From: UBA2377 sp964525935
Lineage (GTDB): Bacteria > Verrucomicrobiota > Verrucomicrobiia > Opitutales > Opitutaceae
Assembly: GCA_964525935.1 (NCBI GenBank)
Contig: CAZGJZ010000001.1
Location: 496,001 to 560,000 of the forward strand
Length of the DNA stretch: 64,000 bases
Reading direction: 5' to 3'
In this document: positions 34,806-44,330 of the stretch, in pieces
Numbering within the stretch: position 1 is the stretch's first letter
Layout of the letters: every line of letters starts with the position of its first letter
The notes under the pieces: model-generated
What the model was told of the DNA's origin: nothing
What the model saw: only the letters and a program-made list of their open reading frames with translations
The model's database searches: none
Position numbers and translations under genes: made by a program

Positions 34806-34880
34806 TGGTGCCCTCACGGAGAATCGAACTCCGATTTATTGAATGAGAATCAACTGTCCTAACCGTTAGACGATGAGGGC
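34806..34880 (-). tRNA. tRNA-Glu (anticodon CTC)
   Basis: The reverse complement folds into a normal cloverleaf of 75 bases including encoded CCA. Acceptor stem: GCCCTCA with TGAGGGC. D-arm: GTCTAACGGTTAGGAC. Anticodon arm: GTTGA-TTCTCAT-TCAAT, with CTC at positions 34-36. T-arm: CGGAG-TTCGATT-CTCCG. The discriminator is A. It reads GAG codons. It is close to, but not part of, the island insertion site. Confidence 0.93.
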
Positions 34881-34956
34881 GGCTACGGGAGGGAAGACGG
34901 TCTTGATTTCGCCGCTTTGGTCAAGCGTGAGTTTTGGCGCTACGCTATGTTGCGTT

Positions 34957-35850
34957 TCAATAAAACGTGGTCCGGTCGAGGCTGCGATATTGGATGGCCT
35001 CCAGCAGGTGGGGCGCCTCGATGTGGTCGGCACCGGCGAGATCGGCGATCGTGCGGGCCACTTTCAGGATGCGATCATAAGCGCGCGCAGAGAGTGCGAG
35101 CTGTTCCATGGCCTGTTGCAGGAGATCGCCGAGGGTTGAGTCGATGGCACAATGCTTGCGAATCTGGGCATGGGTCATGCGGGCATTGGCCGTGGTTTTT
35201 GATCCAGTGAAGCGGGTCTGCTGCCGGTGACGCGCGGTTTGGGTGCGTTCGCGGAGCGATGCGGAGGATTCGCCGGACTTTTCCGAACGCAGCTCAGTGA
35301 GCGACAGCGCGGGTGCCTCAATATGGATATCGATGCGATCAAGGAGTGGGCCGCTGATGCGGGCGCGGTAACGCTGGATTTGCGTGGGCGTGCAGCGGCA
35401 TTCGCGCCGGCTCTGTTGGGCGTCGCCGAGAAATCCGCACGGACATGGATTCATGGCGGCAACAAGCATGACGAAGCAGGGCAGGGTTATTTTTCCGGCA
35501 CTGCGGGAGATGGAAACCTCGCCTTCCTCGAGGGGCTGGCGAAGCGTCTCAAGGGCGGAACGTTTGAACTCCGGCAACTCGTCGAGGAACAACACACCGT
35601 GGTGCGCGAGGGAGATTTCGCCAGGGCCGGGGATGGTGCCGCCGCCGAGCAATGCGACATCGGACACCGTGTGGTGCGGTGAACGAAAGGGACGGACGCC
35701 CCACGCCATCTCGCCGCTGATCGTGCGCCCTGCGGCGGAGTGGATGCTCAGGATTTCGAGATGCTCATCAAGCGTGGGTGCAGGCATGATGCTCGGAATG
35801 CGTTTCGCGACCATCGATTTGCCGGAGCCGGGCGGCCCGATCATTAGCAT
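34957..35850 (-). pseudogene. comM: 3' part of disrupted comM (yifB), Mg-chelatase-like AAA+ ATPase
   Basis: This is the C-terminal 297 residues of ComM/YifB. It begins in the Walker A segment (MLMIGPPGSGKSMVAKRIPS) and continues with FRSPHHTVSDVALLGGG, Walker B VLFLDELPEF, AAMNPCPCGFLGD with the zinc-like Cys cluster, and the ending IADLAGADHIEAPHLLEAIQYR. The missing N-terminal 222 residues are at 48085-48750. The coding frame runs on past 35850 for 28 codons of island sequence, so this part could still be translated as a 325-residue fragment. ComM is a branch-migration helicase used in natural transformation. Confidence 0.93.
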
Positions 35851-35860
35851 ATTAACAATA
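35841..35860. other. Left attachment junction of the island (attL)
   Basis: Chromosomal comM ends and island begins at the CAT of 35848-35850. The sequence left of it (GATCATTAG) encodes the Walker A side of comM on the minus strand; the sequence right of it (ATTAACAATAGT) is island DNA. The matching CAT on the right is at 48085-48087. Serine recombinases exchange strands at a 2-base core, which would lie in this trinucleotide. Confidence 0.8.
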
Positions 35861-35937
35861 GTAACGCCAAAACAGAGTAATGTCAGCCCAGTCCAACTGC
35901 TGGCCGCTTCCGGCGCTTGCCCGATTCGGCTCAATGC

Positions 35938-36013
35938 ATGCCCTAGGCCGCGATTTCAGCCCTCAAGGCATAGCTGGGTAGCTATCCAATGCCCTTTGCC
36001 CTGCCTAGGGCAT
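35938..36013. repeat. Inverted repeat near the left end of the island
   Basis: ATGCCCTAGG (35938-35947) is repeated in inverse as CCTAGGGCAT (36004-36013), a perfect 10-bp match with 56 bases between, plus a further AATGCCC copy at 35987-35993. It lies just before the small recombinase gene and about 90 bases inside attL. It may be a recombinase-binding or regulatory site. Confidence 0.5.
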
Positions 36014-36039
36014 TGTTTCGCTATTTTCGGGGGTGCCAA

Positions 36040-36741
36040 ATGAACGCCCTATACGGATTTGAAGGTTATGCTCCGGCAACCAGACGCGTTAAAAGCCTCC
36101 TTGGGGGTAGCTTTGAGTGTGGCAAGGCTAGTGACTTTATTAGGTGCATCTTTGAACTGGCACAAAGGCATCCGGGGCTAGCTGTGGTGTTCTACATTCG
36201 GGTTTCATCCTACCCTCAAGCATGGAACGAAAATCATCGCGCCCAGCTGCGATACCTTAGGGCGGTAGCGCGCCGCATCGGACTCAAACCCATCGGGGTC
36301 ATTTATGAGGTAGATTCAGGGTGGACGCGCGGCAGGCAGCGCTTTGCCGAAGCTGTGCGTCTCGCCGAGCGACAGCATGCTGTAATTCTGGCCGAAAGCA
36401 CCTGTCGGTTCATACGCAGTCTTTTTTATAGGACGACGAATCCCGGGATATTGCCCACGACTGGAGAATTCCAAATGCTAGCAGCTGAAGCTAGAGGAGC
36501 ATTATTGGCTACGTGCCTTCATCCCGACGAGGATTGGAAATCAGTAAGAGCGCATGAGACAAAAAGAGGAAAAGGAATCGTATCTGAACCCGGCGAGTTA
36601 TTGCGCCAGCGTCAGAACAATCTTCGCCGAGTCCTCAAGTTAAGATACATGGACTATTCCATTCTCGAAATCGTTAGGATGACTGGGTTGGCACGATCGA
36701 CGATTCGTGACTGGATAAGAAAGTCCGCAATTATCCGCTAG
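36040..36741 (+). CDS. Small serine-recombinase-like protein with C-terminal HTH
   Basis: This 233-residue protein carries a resolvase-like catalytic core: VVFYIRVSSYPQ (catalytic Ser at 56 or 57) and EVDSGWTRGRQRFAEAV. The usual LDRLSR motif is replaced by LAESTCRFIRS. The C-terminus (DYSILEIVRMTGLARSTIRDWI, about 207-230) is a helix-turn-helix like that of Hin-type recombinases. The weak middle motif leaves its activity in doubt; it could be a DNA-binding regulator or recombination directionality factor derived from a resolvase. ATG 36040 has GGGGG close upstream. A weak CCGC-TAG-GCGG hairpin and T-run follow the stop. Confidence 0.7.
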   Translation: MNALYGFEGYAPATRRVKSLLGGSFECGKASDFIRCIFELAQRHPGLAVVFYIRVSSYPQAWNENHRAQLRYLRAVARRIGLKPIGVIYEVDSGWTRGRQRFAEAVRLAERQHAVILAESTCRFIRSLFYRTTNPGILPTTGEFQMLAAEARGALLATCLHPDEDWKSVRAHETKRGKGIVSEPGELLRQRQNNLRRVLKLRYMDYSILEIVRMTGLARSTIRDWIRKSAIIR

Positions 36742-36965
36742 GCGGTTTTTTGCGCTTCCTAGGGAAATGGATGGGGAAGGTTACTATACGTGGGGATTGA
36801 AGCCCCAAGCAGTTTACCTGTGTCTATTAATAACTGGCGCGCCTTGAAAACTATCGGGCAGGAAAACATGTCAGGAGTGATTTTTTTAGCAGCGTTCCTA
36901 CTGATTCTGGGCGCAAGGCAGCGAGAGCTTGCCGGACGTATTGCCGTTTGTGCGAAGGTGCGGAA

Positions 36966-38222
36966 ATGCCGCTCAGAACTCTCGCCGTGGACTTCAATTC
37001 CTACTTCGCCTCGTGCGAAGCGCAGGAAAATCCGCGCCTACGTGGGCAGCCTGTAGGGATCGTCCCCGTAATGGCGGACAGCTCCTGCATCATTGCCGCC
37101 AGCTATGCGGCCAAGCGGCTTGGCGTTAAGACCGGGACAGGGGTGGGTGAGGCTCGCCATCTTTGTCCCAACATCCATCTCGTTGAAGCGCGCCCCAAGG
37201 TTTACATCGATTACCATCATCGCCTCTTGGATATCATTGAGCGTTGCCTGCACGTGACTGAGGTTCGCTCGATTGATGAGGTGGAGTGCGCCCTCACGGC
37301 AACCTTTGCGGCCAGAGACAGCGCGCTAGGGGTAGCTAAAGCCATTAAGGAGCGGATCTGCCGCGAGGTAGGCCCATGCATGACCGCTAGCATCGGAATT
37401 GCTCCCAATTGGTTCCTAGCGAAGTTAGCGACCGACCTGCAAAAGCCGGATGGCCTGACGGTCATTGACGACGATGACCTTCCTCAACGTCTACTAGACC
37501 TTAAAATCGAGGACTTCCTCGGAATAGGCACTAGTATGGCCCAACGGCTCAGAAACGTGGGGATAGATAATGTGACCAAGCTTTACGCGGCCTCCAAAAC
37601 CCAATTGCGCGGTGTTTGGGGCAGTGTGGAAGGGGAAAGATTTTACGGAAGGCTTCGAGGCGATGACATCCCATCCCCGTGCGAGAAGAACAAATCGGTC
37701 GGCCATTCCCACGTCTTGCCCCCAAACCTGAGGTCACCTCAGAAGGCCCATGCAGTCCTTCACCGTTTGCTTCAGAAGGCCGCAATGCGCCTGCGGCACA
37801 TTGGCCACTATACGGCGGGGATTTCGGCCGCGATTGGCTACAAAGATGGGTCTAAATGGTCTGACGATCTCAAGATTACCGAGACGCAGGATACGCTGGT
37901 CCTCACGCAGGCCTTGAATCTTTTGCTCAATCATCCGGGCGCGATGGGTCGCCGCCCCATGCACGTTGCCGTTACCCTAACTAAGCTACTACCGCTCCAA
38001 ATCTACACCCCCGAGTTATTCGGCCAACCTCAGCAGGAGGCACGTTCTCGGCTCCACAAGGCGGTCGATGTGGTTAACCAGACCTTCGGCAATGGGAGCG
38101 TATTCTTTGGCGGCGCATTTGGTGTTACTGAAAATGCCCCCATGCGAATTTCGTTTACCTGTATCCCTGACCCTAAGGTTGAAGAAATTGACCACACCCG
38201 CCAAGGAAGGCTGAGACCCTAG
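36966..38222 (+). CDS. Y-family (UmuC/DinB-type) DNA polymerase
   Basis: This 418-residue translesion polymerase has the first catalytic motif LAVDFNSYFASCEAQENP, the second at VRSIDEVECAL (SIDE), and GIAPNWFLAKLATDLQKP. A helix-hairpin-helix-like LKIEDFLGIGTSMAQRLRNVGI follows, and a little-finger domain closes the protein. It is closer to UmuC-like than to DinB Pol IV in length. I chose ATG 36966 (MPLRTLAVDFNSYF). A partner umuD gene is not present. It is island cargo, perhaps helping DNA tolerate damage during transfer. I see no clear LexA site in the 224 bases upstream. Confidence 0.85.
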   Translation: MPLRTLAVDFNSYFASCEAQENPRLRGQPVGIVPVMADSSCIIAASYAAKRLGVKTGTGVGEARHLCPNIHLVEARPKVYIDYHHRLLDIIERCLHVTEVRSIDEVECALTATFAARDSALGVAKAIKERICREVGPCMTASIGIAPNWFLAKLATDLQKPDGLTVIDDDDLPQRLLDLKIEDFLGIGTSMAQRLRNVGIDNVTKLYAASKTQLRGVWGSVEGERFYGRLRGDDIPSPCEKNKSVGHSHVLPPNLRSPQKAHAVLHRLLQKAAMRLRHIGHYTAGISAAIGYKDGSKWSDDLKITETQDTLVLTQALNLLLNHPGAMGRRPMHVAVTLTKLLPLQIYTPELFGQPQQEARSRLHKAVDVVNQTFGNGSVFFGGAFGVTENAPMRISFTCIPDPKVEEIDHTRQGRLRP

Positions 38223-38392
38223 CTAAGCTCCCCCTGATGGGCTGCAAAACAGCGATAAATTCTGCGATTTCACCGCCCTCCTGCATTTCGAGAAGAGCTT
38301 CAGAAATCACTGATTTTAGGTTCGTTAGTTCAGCTATTAAGTAGGAGAGGGAGTTAACGAAGCATGACTTGACTAGTCAGACGGCGGCTTAG

Positions 38393-39052
38393 CTACAGAT
38401 TGAGGCTAAGGTTCGCCTCATCGATAGCCTTTTGCTCAATGCCAATGTAGCGAAGGGTGATGGCTTGGCTGCTGTGCCCAAACATCTTCATTAGCAGGCT
38501 AACGTCAGTGCACTGCTCGTAAAGAAATCGTCCGTATGTCTTGCGCAATGTATGGCTGCCAAAGTGCCCCTCCACGCCTGCCCGCCTAGCCCATGCATTC
38601 ACCAGTTGGTGCAGCCGTTGAATCGTCAATGAGGCTCCGCGAGGATTCGGAAAAACAAATGCTTCTGGTGTGGCTCCGCATTCCCTCTGCCACACCAATA
38701 GGCAGCGCCGGACCGTTTCCGACACGGCGATGCGCCGAACATTGCCTGTTTTCTGTTCTACTACCTCAACTACCTGTCTGATCTTTCTATCCGGCCCCAT
38801 GAGGATCGCCCACCGCAATCCCAGTAAGTCGGAGCCACGCAAACCAAAATGTATTCCTAGGACAAACAAGGCCAGGTCACGTGGCGTATCGGCAATGGCT
38901 GCCTTTATACGCATAATTTCGTCTCGTTCTCGTAATGGCTCCACTGTGGCGCTGCCTCGCCCCACACGCGGCGCTAGGGCAGTAGTCGCATGCCAGCCTC
39001 GTTTGCCATCCTTCGCCAAATTTGCCGCCCCATCGGTCTTTTTAGGTTTCAT
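38393..39052 (-). CDS. Tyrosine recombinase, catalytic domain only
   Basis: This 219-residue protein shows the full catalytic set: Arg in HFGLRGSDLLGL, Lys in EQKTGNVRRI, HTLRKTYG (His-x-x-Arg), FGHSSQ (His) and Tyr in TLRYIGIEQ. It lacks most of the N-terminal core-binding domain found in XerC or phage integrases. I chose ATG 39052 (MKPKKTDGAANL). With the domain missing it may act as an accessory recombinase or be a remnant of an earlier integrase. It is the only minus-strand gene in the left half of the island. Confidence 0.82.
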   Translation of the reverse strand: MKPKKTDGAANLAKDGKRGWHATTALAPRVGRGSATVEPLRERDEIMRIKAAIADTPRDLALFVLGIHFGLRGSDLLGLRWAILMGPDRKIRQVVEVVEQKTGNVRRIAVSETVRRCLLVWQRECGATPEAFVFPNPRGASLTIQRLHQLVNAWARRAGVEGHFGSHTLRKTYGRFLYEQCTDVSLLMKMFGHSSQAITLRYIGIEQKAIDEANLSLNL

Positions 39053-39168
39053 GCGCAAATCTTGGTGTTTCCTAAACGGGCTACCAACGAGCATGACGAC
39101 CTTAGGGCGCGACTTTCACGCAGATCGCTCAACTAGAGTTCATTGCGGCGGAAAATTCCCACGGCCTC

Positions 39169-39197
39169 CATTTTAGCTAATTATAAAAGCTAAAATG
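39169..39197. repeat. Inverted repeat upstream of the SIR2 gene
   Basis: CATTTTAGCT (39169-39178) and AGCTAAAATG (39188-39197) form a perfect 10-bp inverted repeat with a 9-base A/T-rich centre. It lies in the 295-base gap between the divergent tyrosine recombinase and the SIR2 gene; the rest of this gap shows no gene. It is a candidate operator for the defence-like genes or a site for the tyrosine recombinase. Confidence 0.55.
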
Positions 39198-39347
39198 TTG
39201 AAGGCTTTAGAGTCCGGTGAGCTTACTGACCTACTGCCTCGTATTTAATGCCAATTCTCACTCGCCGCGTGTCGCCCGAGTAGATAGCTATGGCACGACG
39301 TTTATGATCGGCTTTGTCCACCTCACCTTGGCGCGAACGGCCTCGCG

Positions 39348-40382
39348 ATGAACTTCGGAGTGCTAGACTCTACTGAACAAGCTGCCAATGCCGCAGCCAA
39401 GGACGATTTGTTCCGGTTAGTAGCGAGCGGCACGACTCTTTTGATGGTCGGTGCCGGCTGTAGTGCCTATGTAAAATACAAGACGTGGTGGCAATTGCTC
39501 AATCACTACGAAACAGAGGCGAGCAAGGTTTTGTGTGCCGCGCCTTTCGTCACGAACTCCCAAAAACTGGAAAAATTACCGCTCGAATACGCTGACGAAT
39601 TGGAGCAGTTCCATGAACAGCATCAGCCCCGCTGGTTTCGGAGACAAATCGAATACCATTTCCGCGACAACGGTGTTCCCTTGACGCCACTCCACCGCGA
39701 ACTCGTCACCCTGCCGTTTAAAGGGATTATGACGACCAACTATGACACCTGTCTATCGCGTGCGTTGGTTGAAACCGACCAAGCCCCGAAGGAAGACGCC
39801 AGCTTTCAGCTCATGGAAAAAGGCAGCCCATACTTGGACGAATTCCTTGCCCGCTTGCAGGGCTATCGTTCGAACGACTATGCCAAACGGATTTTCCATA
39901 TTCACGGTCTTCACAATTATCCCGACAACGCAGTGCTCACCGGCAAAGACTATTTCCGGGCCTATGGATATCGTCCCGATGGGAGAGGGGAAGCGCCTCG
40001 TGAATGGGAACTGCGACGCAAGCTGCTTTGGGCACTTCCCGCGATGTCTCGGCTCATATTTACCGGTTTCAGCTTAGAGGATCCATACTTCCATTATGGC
40101 TTACGGACAGTGGGCGCCGACCTATTGAGGACAAATACCCCCGTTCACTACGCGCTTATGGGCATCTCAAAGGAGACCAAGGCGCAGATGTGGACCAAGG
40201 CCGACCAGCTTCGGCGGGCTTGCGCAGTGCAGGTGGTTTTTGCCGAGGAAGAGCACCTGAGCTATAAAGGATTGCCTGCGCTAGTTTCAGAGCTTGCCGA
40301 TTATTGTCATACTCGTCCGCCTGTGCGATTCCTCGGGGCACGCCACGACCCATTTCGACCTCATGAAAATTCCAAGACCTGA
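39348..40382 (+). CDS. SIR2-like domain protein (candidate NAD+-cleaving effector)
   Basis: This 344-residue protein has the SIR2 signatures seen in prokaryotic defence proteins: LLMVGAGCSA (residues 32-40, nucleotide-binding), GIMTTNYDT (127-134), the catalytic-His segment RIFHIHGLHN (His186) and LIFTGFSLEDPYF (GFSLxD). Proteins of this type destroy NAD+ after phage infection. The first half of the C-terminal region is compact and has no transmembrane part. It is the first of three overlapping or adjacent genes, and its last 20 bases overlap the STAND gene, so the two are translated together. The role as effector is inference from family and context. Confidence 0.85.
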   Translation: MNFGVLDSTEQAANAAAKDDLFRLVASGTTLLMVGAGCSAYVKYKTWWQLLNHYETEASKVLCAAPFVTNSQKLEKLPLEYADELEQFHEQHQPRWFRRQIEYHFRDNGVPLTPLHRELVTLPFKGIMTTNYDTCLSRALVETDQAPKEDASFQLMEKGSPYLDEFLARLQGYRSNDYAKRIFHIHGLHNYPDNAVLTGKDYFRAYGYRPDGRGEAPREWELRRKLLWALPAMSRLIFTGFSLEDPYFHYGLRTVGADLLRTNTPVHYALMGISKETKAQMWTKADQLRRACAVQVVFAEEEHLSYKGLPALVSELADYCHTRPPVRFLGARHDPFRPHENSKT

Positions 40383-43300
40383 GCTAATCGAAAGGCTTGT
40401 GGGATTTGCCACCTCTACAGGCGGACTCGTCACTGGCCGCCCGGGTGTCGGTAAAACCTATAGCGTATGGGAGTGTGAGGCGCAACTGAGGCAGATGGGG
40501 TTCTACGTTTTGGTGGTCGCCGTCGACCAGATGGAGATGCAAACCGCAGAAGACTTTCAGCGCCTGCTGGGCTTTCAGCATAGCTGGCTAAGCGAACTTC
40601 GTGCGGACATTCTCACGTCCACACGCAAACGTGGTGTTCTCATCTTCGATGCCTACGACGCTGCTCGGGATGATAGGAAACGAGACCTCGTCCTGTCATT
40701 GATTCAGCAAGCGCGACTCACCTTAGCAGACATCTGCACGACCGTAGTCGCGGTTCGAGAATTCGATGCTGAAAAGTCTCCGCGGCTGCGAAAACTCTTC
40801 GCGCAAGATGGACGGCTAGCCCCACGTATCTCCATCCCGCCACTGTCTGAGGAGGAACTTGCATTGGCCATGCCCCAAATCTCGGGCCTTCTAGAAGTCC
40901 ACGCCAAGGCAGGACCGGAATTGCGCGCTCTGCTACATGTGCCCTTCTTTCTTTGGCTGCTGCAGAAGGTGTGGCGAGAGACACGTGACACTGACCGGTT
41001 CGCTGGCATTACCTCCGAAGTCCAATTGTTGAAACTATTGTGGGACACCCGCGTCACCAGCGACGAACACGGGACTGCGCGTGCTGCGCTCGTCCGTATT
41101 TTGGCGCAGGCTATGGTTGATCGGCGGAGCTTGGAACTGGTAGATCCCGCCGTCTATCGACCAGAACTCGATCGGCTCTGGGCCGACCTGCGTAGCGCGG
41201 AAATTATTAAGCTGGAAGAGGGGTTGAGCTGGTCCGTGCGATTCTCGCACAACATCCTCTTCGATTTTGCCGTCGCGCAACTATTCCACGGTTTTGATTC
41301 TGCATCACTGGAAAAGTTCTTTGGAGGAAATCGTGCGTTGCCGCTCTTCTTGCGTCCATCCTTGGTCTATCATTTTGCAGAACTTTGGCATACCCAGCGC
41401 GATCAATTTTGGCGCACTCTGATAGAGTCGGTGCGGCAGCATCTTGACGGGCGCAATCCCATTACTCGGCTGATCATCCCCAACATAGTCATTAATGAGA
41501 CAAAATCTGCGGCGGATTTTGCTCCATGGCTGGAGGAACTTCGGCGTGGTTCTCAGAGTGGTGTTCGAGGAACCGCCTTTCTATTACAAGCCCATCGCGT
41601 AATTAAACCAAAGGCTAACCTAGTTTGGGCTGAAATTCTCTTTAAGGTTTCAAGTTGCCCTAGCTGGGAATTCGCTTGGGACGCCTGCATCGTCATCGAC
41701 TATCTAGTTAATGAGGGTGATTCCGACACTGTGGCTATGGGTGCTACTGCCGCACGTAATTTTCTTGAGTGGTGCTGGCGTGACCGAGAGGGAAATCCTG
41801 GCCGCAATGACCAACTTGCGTCGGCCTGGCTCATTCCGCTGGTAGGCCGGACTTATGCCACCGATCCTGCTGCCTCAAGGAAACTGTTAGCGCCCGTGTT
41901 AAGGGTGATGGATGAACCCGGCTTTCCTGTAGATTGTATTTATCGCCTATGTAACGAGGTGAAGACCATCGCGCACGCAGATCCAGAATTCGCAGGAAGC
42001 ATTTATGTTCGTGTATTTGGATATCGAGAAACCAGCACCGTTGAAACCAACATCGGCAGTGGAGTCGTGCTGCCACTCATCAGCAACCGACGCCAAGATT
42101 ACGAAATGTGCCATTATGTGCTGGGACAGGAATTTTCTATTTTCCTCGAAGAGCATCCAGTAGTAGCGACAGCGGCGGCGTTGGATTCTCTGAATCTCTA
42201 CGTTCGCGCTGTGCACATTATCCCGCACCTCAAACCCGGTGCGACTGAAGAAAGCATTAACCGGCAATTCGATTTCGAAGGCCGAACGTGCACGATAATT
42301 GAGGATGGCTGTCGCGTTTGGGACGAGAGCGCTTACCCCGACCAACCGATGGTCCTTATGTCTCAACTGGGGGAGTTTCTTCTACGGCTGGCCAGCGAGG
42401 GTGATCAAGGCCGCCTCCGCTCCACCTTAGACGCATATCTTAGCCACGCCCAAGTCGCCGTATTATGGTCTCGTCTGCTTGGGTTAGCCAAACGTCAACC
42501 AAAGGTCTTTGCTCCTTTGTTGAAGGGCCTCCTGTTGGTCCAGACACTACAGCTTAGCGCCGATCTCATCCATCCAATGGGCGAGTTCCTGACGAAAGTG
42601 CAGGCTTTGCTTATCGATGCCGAAGTGCGCGCAATCGAGCTATCTTTATTGGCGTTAACTGAAGTAGCGCAAGGCGATCGCAAATGGGCGAAGCATTGCC
42701 GCGACCGATTGATCTATTGTATTCCGCCTGAACGACTGCAAACCGAGGCTGCGCGTCAATTGCGAGCCGAACTGGCGAAGCAGGAGCACCCGCCAGAAAA
42801 CCGTCCACTGGTAACTTTCACCACTTCATCTAGGCCTTATACGACCGAGCTATGGCTAGCAGATGAGAAGGTAGATGTTACCGCGCCGCACAACGCCAGA
42901 TTGTGGCATCTGCTGAGTAATTTTGAGGCTGATGAGGCCAAGTGGCGCGAGGCGAATCCTCCTGCTGATTCATGGCGGACAAGGCTGCCCTTAGCAGCCG
43001 CGTTATTGCGGGCAGCATCTCGCCGCGGCCCGGACTCGGTCCTTGCCAATAGTGCTATGACCAAAGCTACTGCCTTTGCGGTAGCATGTATCAGGCGGAT
43101 GCCGGAACCCACACCGGAAGAGCAGAGGATATTAAAAGGGATTTTACTGGCGGGAGCCACCCATCCCCTTCCAGAGCCACAAAAAGGCGAGGATCAAAAA
43201 TGGGACAGTATCGGTTGGTCGCCCACGCCTAGGACAGAAGCTGCACAGGGTCTCTTGTATCTATATGTCAAGACCGGCGATGCTGATGCCCTTATTATGA

Positions 43301-44328
43301 TCGCCCAATTAGCGGCTGATCCTGTGCCATTGATTCGGTTCCTAATCGCAAGCGAACTGTGGCGGCTTTGGGACGGCGCTTCAGATTATTTACTTCGGCT
43401 AATTGGGGCAAGGCTCGCTGCAGAGCCCAATGCCAAAGTCATCGAAGGCCTTGCCGTATCAATTCATAATTGCATCACTACCGAGCAGCCGGAAAGCATT
43501 GAATTGGCCCGAGCCCTTGCGGAACGTGCATTGAAAGAAAATGCGGAGCGATCCTACGATGGTGACATTGCTATTTTAGTCACTGACCTTGCTCTTGGGA
43601 CTGAAACGAATTGGGCAATAGATTTGGTGAATGCTTGGATCGCCGAACCTGTTCGACAGGCCCATTGGCTCGGGCATTGCGCGACACGGACCCGGCAATT
43701 CATCGTGCCGACTAACCGGGAGCCGTCATTTGGTCGTGCCGTGAAGCTGCAACAGGAGATTATCCATGCCGCAGCACTTGGTGTTTCGAAGCTAAAACCT
43801 GTCTCGCCAGCGTTAATCAGCGATGCAGATCGGGCCATCGTAAAGACCCTTTACAATGCTGTTAACGAAGCCGTCATGCGGTTGTATTTTGCTATCGAGC
43901 CGCCGAATCGACAGGAAGACAAACCACCGATCACAGAGGCGGAACGCCGAGAGTTTTACTTCGCCGTCAAACCAGTGCTTGATGCCGTAGTTATATTTGG
44001 CGAGCAGCGGGCTGGCGGCGCGATGCTTGGGCCGACCGCCCATTATTTCATGCAATTATTAAACGTTGTCGTGGTGTATGACCCCAAAGGAGCGCTTGCT
44101 TATGCGGCAGCCATCGCAACGGCTAGCAAACCGTATGGTTATAATCTCGATAATCTCGCGGTGAAAGAAGTCGTCGAATTAGTAGAAACGATCTTGGCCG
44201 ACTATCGTGTCGAGGTGCAGGACGAGGTTGCTTTCAACAACCTGATGACCCTGTTGGATGCCTTCATAGAGGTCGGATGGCCATCGGCGTTGGCGTTGGT
44301 TTGGCGGCTCGACGAGATCTATCGTTGA
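40363..44328 (+). CDS. Large STAND-type P-loop NTPase
   Basis: The protein has 1321 residues. Walker A is GRPGVGKT (25-32) and Walker B GVLIFDAYD (91-99). The ARTR-like region FDAEKSPRLRKLF and a winged-helix-like VRFSHNILFDFAVAQLF near residue 300 agree with NACHT/STAND signalling ATPases. The remaining 900 residues are helical and repeat-like, with many Leu/Ala-rich pairs of about 35-40 residues, suited to bind a phage or host ligand. The chosen ATG 40363 gives a start aligned to the P-loop domain; an upstream start at 40294 would lie in the SIR2 gene. It probably acts as sensor and activator of the SIR2 protein. Confidence 0.8.
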   Translation: MKIPRPELIERLVGFATSTGGLVTGRPGVGKTYSVWECEAQLRQMGFYVLVVAVDQMEMQTAEDFQRLLGFQHSWLSELRADILTSTRKRGVLIFDAYDAARDDRKRDLVLSLIQQARLTLADICTTVVAVREFDAEKSPRLRKLFAQDGRLAPRISIPPLSEEELALAMPQISGLLEVHAKAGPELRALLHVPFFLWLLQKVWRETRDTDRFAGITSEVQLLKLLWDTRVTSDEHGTARAALVRILAQAMVDRRSLELVDPAVYRPELDRLWADLRSAEIIKLEEGLSWSVRFSHNILFDFAVAQLFHGFDSASLEKFFGGNRALPLFLRPSLVYHFAELWHTQRDQFWRTLIESVRQHLDGRNPITRLIIPNIVINETKSAADFAPWLEELRRGSQSGVRGTAFLLQAHRVIKPKANLVWAEILFKVSSCPSWEFAWDACIVIDYLVNEGDSDTVAMGATAARNFLEWCWRDREGNPGRNDQLASAWLIPLVGRTYATDPAASRKLLAPVLRVMDEPGFPVDCIYRLCNEVKTIAHADPEFAGSIYVRVFGYRETSTVETNIGSGVVLPLISNRRQDYEMCHYVLGQEFSIFLEEHPVVATAAALDSLNLYVRAVHIIPHLKPGATEESINRQFDFEGRTCTIIEDGCRVWDESAYPDQPMVLMSQLGEFLLRLASEGDQGRLRSTLDAYLSHAQVAVLWSRLLGLAKRQPKVFAPLLKGLLLVQTLQLSADLIHPMGEFLTKVQALLIDAEVRAIELSLLALTEVAQGDRKWAKHCRDRLIYCIPPERLQTEAARQLRAELAKQEHPPENRPLVTFTTSSRPYTTELWLADEKVDVTAPHNARLWHLLSNFEADEAKWREANPPADSWRTRLPLAAALLRAASRRGPDSVLANSAMTKATAFAVACIRRMPEPTPEEQRILKGILLAGATHPLPEPQKGEDQKWDSIGWSPTPRTEAAQGLLYLYVKTGDADALIMIAQLAADPVPLIRFLIASELWRLWDGASDYLLRLIGARLAAEPNAKVIEGLAVSIHNCITTEQPESIELARALAERALKENAERSYDGDIAILVTDLALGTETNWAIDLVNAWIAEPVRQAHWLGHCATRTRQFIVPTNREPSFGRAVKLQQEIIHAAALGVSKLKPVSPALISDADRAIVKTLYNAVNEAVMRLYFAIEPPNRQEDKPPITEAERREFYFAVKPVLDAVVIFGEQRAGGAMLGPTAHYFMQLLNVVVVYDPKGALAYAAAIATASKPYGYNLDNLAVKEVVELVETILADYRVEVQDEVAFNNLMTLLDAFIEVGWPSALALVWRLDEIYR

Positions 44329-44330
44329 GT

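Noticed and set aside
34806..34880. tRNA-Glu as integration site of the island
   Set aside because: tRNA genes are common attachment sites, but the island boundary is set by the split comM at 35848, about 1 kb away, and the tRNA is complete with no repeat of its 3' end at the other boundary.
36868..37056. A 62-codon open frame with a hydrophobic stretch (GVIFLAAFLLILGA) before the Y-family polymerase
   Set aside because: It overlaps the start of the polymerase gene by 90 bases in another frame; the overlapping part is low-quality sequence and there is no sign of conservation.
38170..38375. Open minus-strand stretch reading like LTNLKSVISEALLEMQEGGE in the gap after the polymerase
   Set aside because: No ATG in frame, only a mid-stretch GTG; it runs into the polymerase 3' end. 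It may be a gene remnant but cannot be supported as a gene.
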